Source of the DNA: Sanderia malayensis
Lineage: Eukaryota; Cnidaria; Scyphozoa; Semaeostomeae; Pelagiidae
Assembly: GCA_013076295.1 (NCBI GenBank)
Contig: RQOL01000855.1
Span: 1,736,001 to 1,800,000, forward strand
DNA: 64,000 nucleotides
Reading direction: 5' to 3'
Shown here: positions 47,001 to 60,142 of the stretch, piece by piece
Numbering within the stretch: position 1 is the first letter of the stretch
Layout: each line of letters opens with the position of its first letter
Program-made: the position numbers and the translations under genes
The notes under the pieces: model-generated
What the model was told of the DNA's origin: nothing
Seen by the model: only the letters and a program-made list of their open reading frames with translations
The model's database searches: none

Positions 47001-49649
47001 TGGTATCAATATACTCATGTAATTATACGCCACCAATCCCCAATCGTTGTTCACGTTGCTAGAAACACCCGAGTACCATGAAATCATTCCTGCAAAGAAA
47101 ATGATAGTCATTGTAGCAATGTTCTTGCTTCGTGATGATATTGCATTCCTTTTGCCCTTAGAATCCGAGCCTCTTTCATTATCTCTCTGTGCAGCTCTAA
47201 CACCAGAATGCTCCGGGCTTTCGTTTCTGGAAGCTTCTAATTCAGTATCAAATGAGGCATTTCCAACCAGCGCAAATCCATGGTTTTGTAGCCACTGAAA
47301 GCGCGACGCTGTGCGTTTCTTGTCTTGGTACTTTCTGATTGCTCTTTGGAGCTGGCGTTCTAGCCTCTCTATGGCCTGCCTCTGTTTGGTAATGATTTCG
47401 TAATCCTTATCAATAACTGATTCCATTTCCTTGAGCTCTAGGGCGATCTTATTCTCTTCACTCTTAGACGCTTCAACATGTGATAGGAGATTTTTCACTG
47501 TTTTTTCATAGCCTGCTGCATTTTTGTTAGCTTGCTCCAGTGCAGCATCAGTCTTGTACATCATTGCTGTTATCGTGATAAAAAGCACTGTGAGAAATGG
47601 CAACACTGCATAGTCATCAACGTAAAAGGCGCACAAGCAAGTACAAGCAATTATCAAGAGATATTTCACGATATATGTCATTGATCTTGGTGGAGAATCT
47701 TCTTCAAATTGCTTCACGCTAACTTCTTTGCCCTCTTGAGCACTTATCTTGCATTCTAAATCCTTAATTTCATTCTTCAATGCAATGATCTTCTTTTCTT
47801 TCTCATCTGTTTCTTTCAATCGTTTTGTTCTCAGTATATCGATCTCTGTCTTCATCAGAATGTAATCTTGATTTGTCGCTTGGTTTCGTTCTCTCAAACC
47901 CTGCAACTCTTTTTCTAGTGAAGTCTTGCCTGCTTTTATAAAACCAAGATCTTCATGTACATCGTAAGGCAACTTTGCAGACCCCATTGCGTATGTTTCC
48001 GTTACGAATCTGTCGTAAACCTCACTGAAACGTTGAAAATTATCCTCATCAAGTCTCGTTATTGCATCTTGTAGAGCTCTTCGTAGTTTGCTGTCATTTA
48101 CAGGCACTTTTTCTTCCTTAGCTTCCTTTCTTCCTTGTATTACCATCTTAATAACATTGCAAACAACCAATGCTGATATAACATGCACGAGCTCCACATT
48201 CATGACGTATCTAGCTGCCAATGCTGATAGAATTGTGATGATGACAAATATCAGCATTCTGCTAATAGTAGGCATTGTCCCCTTGCTTATTCTATTTAGA
48301 CTGCTTGCTTGAGAAGCATGCTCTGCTGGTTTGTCTTCCCGAGATTCCTGTTCTGAGATGTCTCCTTTGGTTTTGAGGTGCCCGGGTTCCCCATCGTTGT
48401 CGTTTCCACTATCGAAGTCCTCCGTAGCACTGGGCTTAAAATCGTTCTTCTCCACCTCGGATGAAGCTATAACATCGTTTATTTGCTCAATGCTTTCATC
48501 CATAGAGGAATTAATAGCATCAAAACTATCTCGACCATTTAGGCTCTTCTCTAGATCTTCATACTTCATATAACAACTATCGTACAATTTAGATACATCT
48601 GAGATCTGTTTATTCAACTCAGCATTTTGCTCTCTTTCCATCTCAAGCTTTTTCGATAGCATAGCATTCTCTTTTACTAATGCATCTCTTTCTGCATCAT
48701 CTGCATCTGTTTTTGCTTTTAATTCTGCTGACAAGAAATTACATTCTTCGATGTAATCTTCTTCCAAAGCTTTCATTCTGATTGCTTCTTCGTTTCTTTC
48801 TGGATTGATATCCATTCCTGCCAGTTCAATGGAAGAGCTCATTCTCCTTATGTCAAGTCTTTGCCGTTCATTTTCTGCTGCTTTTTCTTCCAGAGTTGTC
48901 TCCAAATCATATATCACATCTCTTTTACTTTCCAGCATTCTTTCATGCTCAGTTTTCAGTCTCTCGATCTCTTCTTTATATTCCTCGTTCTGCTTTATAA
49001 GCTCAAACATATCTGTCATCAATTCTTCCATTTCTAGACCTTGTTTTTCTTCTTGGTCGAGCTCCTGTTTCTCTTTAACATCTGTCTTTACCACCTCCTC
49101 TATTCCAGATTTATCCACCTCAGAAATGACTTCATTAACTGAATAACCTTCTATTTTAACTTGCTCAACATCTTCCTTGACATTATCATCTTTGTTTTGC
49201 TCAGTTTTTAACTTCTGAAGGCGTCCTTGCAATTCCTTGATTTGCTCTTCGAGTAACTCTCTTTCCCTCAAGTTTTCTTTCCCATTCTCCATCATCATAT
49301 CTTCCAAATCACGTCTTTGTTGCTTTTCGATGTTCAAAGTCTTCTTCAATAATTCTATCTCGCAGTCCTTCTTCTCCAACAGCTTGTCACAAGCTTCTGC
49401 TTGATTCGTCCATTCTTCGATCTGGTCTTCCAGATTGTGAACCCTTGTTTCTTGCTCTCCTAACTTGTTTTTCAAGTACTCAATCTCTGAACTTTTTTCT
49501 GCAGCTAGATGCGTCAATGAGCTCGTCAAGGCAAGCTCTTCTTGCAACTCAATAGTTAGGTCTATAATTCTTTTGTCTTTGTTTTCGTTGTCTTCCTTTT
49601 CCATGTCACCAGTTGCAGTGTTTTCCTCTTCATTGTTTCCTCCTGACAT
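44011..49649 (-). CDS. Giant coiled-coil protein with three membrane hairpins and a C-terminal F5/8C-like domain, 1803 aa
   Basis: Exons in coding order: 49649-44595 (a single 5,055-bp exon), 44449-44238, 44155-44011, joining in frame to 1803 aa. I do not recognise the full protein. Residues ~20-400 are heptad-rich coiled coil. Three two-pass hydrophobic hairpins follow at ~464-504, ~658-698 and ~844-900, each separated by ~100-150 residues of charged coiled coil. A long coiled coil runs from ~905 to ~1640, interrupted by an Ala/Asp/Thr-rich low-complexity stretch near 1130-1180. The last ~115 residues, from the small exons, form a galactose-binding-like (F5/8C) domain: WYAVDFGEEICVIPESYSLR, LRNWALEGSVDG and FRYFRIRMTGRNSS recall HECTD1 and BTBD9. 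Even-numbered passes would keep all coiled coils and the end domain on one, probably cytosolic, side. If the GTAAGA donor at 44594 is skipped, the protein ends seven codons later without this domain. Confidence 0.85.
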
Positions 49650-51574
49650 TTTTCTGTTCGCGTCTTTTCGTCAATCAGACATCTCTTTCAAATTATATCG
49701 ATATGTGATGCTTTGCCTCTCAAACAAATGCTTCACTACAGCCTGACTACCTCCAAAACCGAAAAGACACGTATGCTTGATACAACGCCGATGATAAAGC
49801 AGTCTTCCAGCCAGCTAAAGTTCGGAACATACATAGATATGATTCTAATTAATGTTTTTATCAGTGGCTTGTTGTTTGGAGGCACCTTCTTTGCATGTAG
49901 CATTAGCATATGAAAAACGTAATGAAGACAGAACAATAGACCTGCGTTTAAAGCCACCAGTACTGTCTGCTCGTGTTTTGCATCTTGCTATTCTGGTGCA
50001 GAACTAGGGTGGCTTGTTTTGTGCAAAAATGAATAGCGACAGGTTCTGAGGCTTTCACCAGTATATATATTCAATGTTTATGTGTGTGGAAATATGCTGA
50101 GAGCATCTTTTCAACTGTACAATGAATGGGTTTGAATGCAGGATAAGTGACACAACCTGTCAGAGCATTAATAACTCATTGTTTGACCTGTTTTTCGTCG
50201 TCTTCCTATCAAGAATATCTGATTGTAAGAAAAACTACAAATGGAATTTATAACGAAGGGATAATATTATTATTATGACCGTTTGCTTGCATCTTATTTT
50301 AGTTGCGTAGATGATTGCAATCACTGACTGCAATGTTTTACAGCGTGGAACATTGCATGTGAAAACCTCAGCGCTTTTACTACAGACAATGTCTCAACAA
50401 TGAGCTTGAAGAAAATCTATTCATTCGGTGTAAATGTTGCAACGTTCAATTTCATAGTTTACGTAGTGTAATAGAATCCCCTCCTCCTTTTGTGCAGAAC
50501 ATAGTATAGCAATATGTTTTGAGACAATCAAAGACCAATTCATACGTTGCACATTAGCTATTGTTCTACAGCGATGAACAAAGCATCGTTGTATATAAAG
50601 TCACAAGTTGATCTTAGCAAATAGAAACTGGTTACACTTACCTTGCATCACATGTTATGCTTTCTGGGTGCTTTCAAATTCTTTTTGTTTTATGTCAACG
50701 TCAAAGATATGAAAAGGAATTTTATTCACCCTCATCTCACTCTGTACTGCGCAGGGCCCGTCACACCCCTCAGCTCCTCCGCAGATTCTATATTCATTAA
50801 TCTACCTGCCATGCCCAATGCCCCAAAGCACCTTGAATACCAAGCACCTTATGCAATACATGCTTCTGCGCAGAGCCTGGAATATGATGCTACGCAGGTC
50901 CGCCAATCTTTTCGCATTGAAGTCCTTCGATACTGATACACTATGGTTGTTTTCACAGCTTCAAATACTAGGATTTACGACAATATATAGACGCGTGACT
51001 AGTTAGTTTAGTCGCACGGTTTTAACCCTGCACCAGTTATAGCAAGTTCAGTATTTTGGGGTGAGAGGTCACCATGTTGTTGTTGATGGTTGGAACCCAA
51101 CTTTTGGGCACCTTCAATCGATTCCAGTTACTTCGCCACGATTCTCGAGAGCTGGACATTATTGCAGCGTAGAATTATTACGTCATGTAGTCCTACGTCA
51201 TGCATACTCCTGTGCAGTAGCCTATATATGGCACTACGCATATAATATCAAAGTATGATGAACTCTTCCTTTAGCTCCAATTTTAGTATCTGCAAGGCAC
51301 TGAGCTTATCCGTTGTCAGTCAAGTGAGACAGAATACAGAAGATATTTTTAGACCAATTATAGAATTAATAGGTAGCTTAACAAATGTGATAGGAAATAA
51401 ATGCAAATATACACTGTAGAGCAATCAGATTTTTATTAGTGTTATGTTCTTGTTATGTCTTCATTGTCTACATAATATTACAAACCGTTTAACTTGGATC
51501 AAAAGTATAGCTACAACATAAAAAACTATTCTATAACCATATTGATATAGGTATATACCAAAATTATTGAGTAC
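49650..51574. other. 1.9-kb spacer upstream of the giant coiled-coil gene
   Basis: Presumed promoter of the minus-strand gene at its left side. No supported gene. Small ORFs at 50643-50936 and 51061-51258 lack domains. A copy of the CRE/GCGCA repeat unit lies at its right part (51178-51245). Confidence 0.4.
51178..51245. repeat. Isolated copy of the CRE/GCGCA repeat unit
   Basis: TACGTCATGCATACTCCTGTGCAGTAGCCTATATATGG... matches the units at 52180-52460 without the telomere-like run. Confidence 0.7.
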
Positions 51575-51805
51575 TTAAAGCAGGTTCAAACAAGACCTGG
51601 ATAAAACTGATGAAAGCTTCTTTGGATCTCCACACTTGACTTGTTTACAAAAGCCTTGGTTCTTCTTCTCCATTATAGCAAACAACAAGGTGTTTTTATC
51701 AAATTTGCTAAGTGTGAAGCCTTCGCATTTTTTGCCCATACTTTCGCTGCCTTTTACTGTGGTTTGGTTGCCAGTTTCATACGCGAAATAAACAAACTTT
51801 GCCAT
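51575..51805 (-). CDS. Small uncharacterised protein, 76 aa
   Basis: Open frame from an ATG at 51805 directly after an acceptor-like TCGTTAG. An upstream exon ending at a GTAAGT donor near 51915 would be in frame but has no ATG, so it may be 5' UTR. The peptide (MAKFVYFAYETGNQ...) is Lys/Cys-rich with a central hydrophobic strand NTLLFAIMEKK and four cysteines. No signal peptide. I do not recognise the family; composition and the upstream splice pair favour a genuine gene. Confidence 0.45.
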   Translation of the reverse strand: MAKFVYFAYETGNQTTVKGSESMGKKCEGFTLSKFDKNTLLFAIMEKKNQGFCKQVKCGDPKKLSSVLSRSCLNLL

Positions 51806-52086
51806 CTAACGATAAAATAAGAAGCTTTACTGACAAATCTCAGCTCCTTTTTAAAACGAGGCGTAGGCCTAGCTAGTTGAATTGAAATTTGTACAAAACA
51901 ACATGAAAACTTACGAATGAAAAATCCTTGGAAATTCCCTCTTTCTGTTGATTCCTCGCCACTGGTACCTTCGCATTCACCCGTTGTCCTAATTTTTTCA
52001 CACTTTAAGCAACAAAAAGCACGACTCCGTGTACAGTAATCCTCCTTGTAAGTTGCGCGATCCAGTTTTATTGAGATCAGTGGCGT

Positions 52087-52460
52087 ATAGGCCCACCTTT
52101 AGGGCACTCTAATCCTCACCCTAACCCTAATTCTAGCCCTAACCCCAATCCTAACTGATGCGATGCACTAGACACTGTCAGTAGCATTACGTCATGTATA
52201 CTCCTGCGCAGTAGCCTATATATGGCACTGCGCATACACACCCACCTTTACGGCCTCTAACCCTAACCCTAATCCTAACCCTAACCCTAACCGATACACA
52301 ATACACTGTCCGTAGCATTACGTCATGCATAATCCTGCGCAGTAGCCTATATATGGTACTGCGCATACACACCCACCTTTACGGCCTCTAACCTTAACCC
52401 TAACCCAAACCGATACACCATACACTGTCAGTAGCATTACGTCATGTATACTCCTGCGCA
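52087..52460. repeat. Tandem units with interstitial telomere-like (CCCTAA)n runs
   Basis: Degenerate CCCTAA runs lie at about 52109-52156, 52257-52292 and 52387-52411. They alternate with a ~80-bp unit starting ACACTGTC(A/C)GTAGCATTACGTCAT, seen at 52172, 52303 and 52422. Period is 131 then 119 bp, the difference coming from the telomere-like run. Each unit carries TACGTCA (CRE-like), a GCGCAGTAG...ACTGCGCA inverted pair and CCTATATATGG. Confidence 0.85.
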
Positions 52461-52885
52461 GTGGGGAGACTGAATGATGCTGCGAAGAGCTGGAAATCTA
52501 GTCATGCGCACAAGTGAAACTCTGCGATGATTGTCTGCACGAGAAAAGGAAAAGGATCGGCCCGTCTTTCCAGTCAATGTGGCGAAAAGAGGAAACTGAA
52601 AGCAGTTTAAATTTGTTTGAAGTTTTCACCTTAATAGCTGTCGATTCAGCGAGGCTGCAGGAGATAGAATATCATTTGTACTCTGCGCGATTGAACTGCT
52701 GGATAATTAGCCATGAAAGCTGCGTAAAACTTCACCAAAGTAGGCTGTGAATTTTACTGATTTTTAGGCCTGGATTTCAGCTGACTAAAACTCAACTGGA
52801 TTATTGGTGGAGGTATATGTCAGTTTGTTCTGCAAAAGGAGCATCGATTTTGTGAGTTGTCGGCTGAAAATAGTAATTACGTACA
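52461..52885. other. Spacer before CRK
   Basis: 425 bp; likely CRK promoter and 5' UTR. ORF 52514-52750 has no domain. No TATA box obvious. Confidence 0.4.
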
Positions 52886-56603
<3,718 letters not shown>

Positions 56604-58039
56604 CCTTTTTTGCATTCCTCGTGCATTTATTTGAGTTATTTCATCATAGAAATTATTTTCCCCTTTCTGTCACCAATGTGTAATTAGCAAAATGTCTTGG
56701 CAATTATCAAATAACCCTATAGTTGGTTAGCCGATCAAAATTTAATTTTTCTATAGCAGTATTCATATTTTTATACGCTGTCTATTGTGGGTGGGTTTGT
56801 CGTTATACTTTCTGTTTCACCGCAAACTTACGTTTTATCGAGTATTGTTCTCATTTCGTAAGTAATGCAATATAATGTTTGTTTACCATAACGAGCCTGC
56901 TGACCTAGTATGGCTGTCAATGCAGCGTTATACTCCCACAGTGGACTATTTTTTGTGATATTATCCTTTTTTAGCTGAAAAATCAGACCTTCGTGATTTT
57001 TTGACACTGAATCTGGCGGTATTACTGTACCACCCCCGTGTTTATCAAATGATTGCCTATTGATGTCACGTACTATCGACCATTCGACCAGGGGGAGTCT
57101 TCGTCCCCCCTATGTTTTTAATTTGCACGTTTTATCATAAAGTCATCTTCTGTACACTGTTAATTGAAAAAGTTGAACAAATAACATGTTTAGAGTTTGA
57201 TCGTATTACCTTCTTCATTTCATGTGCAATTATTGTTTTGTATTGTCCCCTAATTTGTATTTGCTCGTAAATTTTCACCTGCGATTAGTGCTTGCTGATC
57301 ATAGTAACTCGGTGACTTCTGATTATTTGTATCAGCTTTGGTAGAAAGAGGGGAGAAAGTGTTATGTTAACTTCAGGTTTTTTCGTATTTTTTGCTCTTT
57401 TTGGGAAATATTCTATCGGCACTTCAAGGTTTTACTATGGGCCCAAAAAATTCCCTCTCACTGTAATTTTTATTTTATCATATTGCGATTCCAAGTGGTT
57501 CGCCTCCTCATGCTCCCTCTCTGTGACTCCAATTCTGTTTTTACCCTGTAGTTATACGATTTTGCAGCTAAAATTACCCTTTACGTCATAGTGACAAAAT
57601 ACAAAGATTACTGAATTCACTCTACCCGATACCCACGCAAATCAAAACATCAAAGCAAATATAAATCATGACGCTTGTTCCTATTAATGTCCGTTACAAC
57701 GAAGACAAGTTAAACTAATTACGTGATGCCTTTAAATGTTATTTTAAGGACTCTCACCTTCACCTTCTTCACCAATTAATGAATTTTGCCTACGCAAAAT
57801 GTTTCTTTTATGTCGCTTATTAAATTTCCATGAAGCGTTTTAGGTGACTTTGTTCCAACAATAATTGTACCGACTTGGGATTTTCGTTATGTACCATTGT
57901 ACCAACGTGGGATCGTCGTAACACGCTACATGTTACGACGCATGATAACACGTGACGTAACAGGTGTAACACCTATGATTAGCATGTGCATTGGTTGTTT
58001 ATTTAAGCGTGTGTGTGGGTTGTTTATTTAAGCGTGTGT
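56604..58039. other. 1.4-kb spacer, CRK to G-alpha
   Basis: CRK 3' UTR and likely G-alpha promoter. Includes TGACGTAA-like and ACACGTGACG motifs near 57950-57960 and a 25-bp tandem duplication directly before the G-alpha start. ORF 57364-57591 has no domain. Confidence 0.4.
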
Positions 58040-58042
58040 ATG
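57993..58042 (+). repeat. 25-bp tandem duplication at the G-alpha start
   Basis: GGTTGTTTATTTAAGCGTGT plus GTGTG (57993-58017) is repeated at 58018-58042 with one change, G to A, which creates the ATG at 58040. Confidence 0.9.
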
Positions 58043-59164
58043 GGTTGCTCTAGTTGTAAATCCAGCATCGTTTCAGCCCTGAACGCCTTGTCTTTCATTA
58101 TAACATATATACACAGTATGGGGTCTGGCATTTCCAAAAACCAGCGCCAGGAAAGAAAGGAACGGAACAAAAGTCTATTAGAGAACAGGTCCATTGAAGC
58201 AAGCATTGCAATCGATGCTAAACGAAGGAAACTTGTGATGAAAATACTTTGCCTTGGAATCTCGAATACAGGCAAGAGTACGATCGTGAAACATATGAGG
58301 CTGATTCATTCGGACTGGTTTAGCAAGGAAGAGAAGGCATCGCACAAAATGGCAATGCTCTATACATTCTACAATGCAGTGTACGAATTACTGGCGAATC
58401 TGACGTTGGATTGTTTCGAGTGTTGGGGCTTCAAAAGGTTCATTGAAACTCGCGTGCGAGGGGCTGTCCAAGGACTGGATAATGAAGAGCATTTAAATGA
58501 CACTGTAAGTTTCTTCAAAACGTCAGCTGGCATTCAGGCGATGAGCAGTTTACAGAAAAGTAATCCATGCAGAAACTACATTGAGTACTTCATTGATCGC
58601 TTGCAACAGGTAAATAATGTATTTGTAGATATTCAACTTACAGCCGATGATATATTGCGAGTTCGCCTGCCAACCACTGGAGTAACATATACAACGTTTG
58701 ATTATAATAATTCCCAATTCTCCATGATCGATGTTGGTGGGCAGAGATCGGAAAGAAAGAAATGGATACATCTATTCGATGACGTCAAAGCAGTCTTCTT
58801 CGTTGTGGATATCAGCAATTTCTGTACGTTACATGAAAGTTTGGATTTGTTCACAGAGATTTGCCAAACGAAGAGTTTGCAGCATGCTAGTATCATTCTG
58901 TTTTTCAATAAGATGGACATTTTGAATGAAATGGACGACATGCACAGGATATCAGAGTATTTCCCTGATTATCAAGACACGGGCAGTGCAATTGAGGCCA
59001 GTCAGTTTATAAGACAAACGTTTGAAGGTGCTTGTGACAATATGAAGTCAGAGATATATTCATTCTTCACATGTGCCACCGATAAAAGAAATATCCAAAT
59101 GACATTTGGTTCTTGTAGTGACATCATTTTGAAAAAAAATATCGCTAATGCTGGTCTGCACTGA
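58040..59164 (+). CDS. Divergent intronless G-protein alpha subunit
   Basis: Heterotrimeric G-alpha, single exon. Two in-frame starts both give myristoylation-type N-termini: 58040 (MGCSSCKSS, 374 aa) and 58118 (MGSGISKNQ, 348 aa, nearer family length). G1 reads LGISNTGKST instead of GAGESGKST, keeping GKS but losing the usual Glu. Switch I has RVRLPTTG with catalytic Arg and Thr. Switch II is intact (DVGGQRSERKKWIHLF). G4 is FFNKMDIL and G5 FTCATDKRN. The C-terminus NAGLH lacks the Cys used by pertussis toxin in Gi, so receptor choice may differ. Subclass is unclear, nearest Gi/o-like. Absence of introns suggests a retrogene or an intronless lineage expansion. AT-rich poly(A)-like AATAAA repeats follow near 59388. 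Confidence 0.93.
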   Translation: MGCSSCKSSIVSALNALSFIITYIHSMGSGISKNQRQERKERNKSLLENRSIEASIAIDAKRRKLVMKILCLGISNTGKSTIVKHMRLIHSDWFSKEEKASHKMAMLYTFYNAVYELLANLTLDCFECWGFKRFIETRVRGAVQGLDNEEHLNDTVSFFKTSAGIQAMSSLQKSNPCRNYIEYFIDRLQQVNNVFVDIQLTADDILRVRLPTTGVTYTTFDYNNSQFSMIDVGGQRSERKKWIHLFDDVKAVFFVVDISNFCTLHESLDLFTEICQTKSLQHASIILFFNKMDILNEMDDMHRISEYFPDYQDTGSAIEASQFIRQTFEGACDNMKSEIYSFFTCATDKRNIQMTFGSCSDIILKKNIANAGLH

Positions 59165-60142
59165 ACTGTTATCTCTTAACCTTACTTAAACTTAATACGT
59201 CGCGTGTAAACACTAAATGTCCTCTAATGGATGAATTTAGACGAAATGTTTTCATGTCACCGATCTTTATAGTCCGCGAGTATTAGTAAATGTTGTTTTG
59301 ATTTCGAAAGGAATTACTGCTTACAATAACAAGAACGACGATTCAAAGTTGTTTTGTTTTCTTATTACCTGCAAGAAATTCGTGATAAATAAATTATTCG
59401 TAATAAATAAATTATTCATAATAAATTAAAGAAATTATCTTGTTATTCCTGAATTTTTATGCTGGGATCAAATAGTTTGTTTTTAGTCTTTGTTAACATT
59501 TTGCCAGGTTGTAGTTAAATTACATAAAACGTGTAAATTTGCTTGGTTTTTAAATTATTTTAAAGCGTGTAAATTAGCTTGATGTTTAAATTCTTTTTCA
59601 CTGTATAGTAAATATTGCTGTTATTGTTATAAGCATGCAACGCAATTTTTGTATGGGATATTTAACTCCGGCCGGGGGCGGCTGCTTGATCGCTGGCTGA
59701 TTGCAAGTGCAACACGTGTCCGCCTATTCTCAACTCAATGTGCAGCTTTGTCTTTCGGGATACGATCTAGCGAAATTATAGAACATGGACTTAATGACGT
59801 CACGAACCTCGTGGCCCTGTGAAAGCCAATAATGCATTGAGTAAGATTGGTTTATTTTGATTCAAATCATAATTACGTTAGACCTTTGATATGGTAGCTG
59901 TGATTTTATTGTTTAGAAATTCTAAGGGTAGGTCTTCTTCAATGGCTCTTGTGTTGACTTGTGGATTTAATTGAGCGTATTTTAACTTTCGCCGACTGCG
60001 GCAGATTTGTTTTGTGAAGTAGGACGTCAGTTTACCTCTGATTGTTACTAGCTCTGCTCACAATGAGCCAAAACAGCACACATATCATTGCTCTTCTCAC
60101 TTGATTGGAAGTGATATCTATGATATGTGCGAGACTGGAAGC
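59165..60142. other. Spacer, G-alpha to collagen gene
   Basis: 978 bp. Left part is the G-alpha 3' UTR with repeated AATAAATTATTC. Right part is the presumed collagen promoter. No gene recognised. Confidence 0.45.

Noticed and set aside
52087..52460. Chromosome end or fusion point
   Set aside because: The telomere-like runs are short, degenerate and separated by a repeated non-telomeric block, and coding genes flank both sides.
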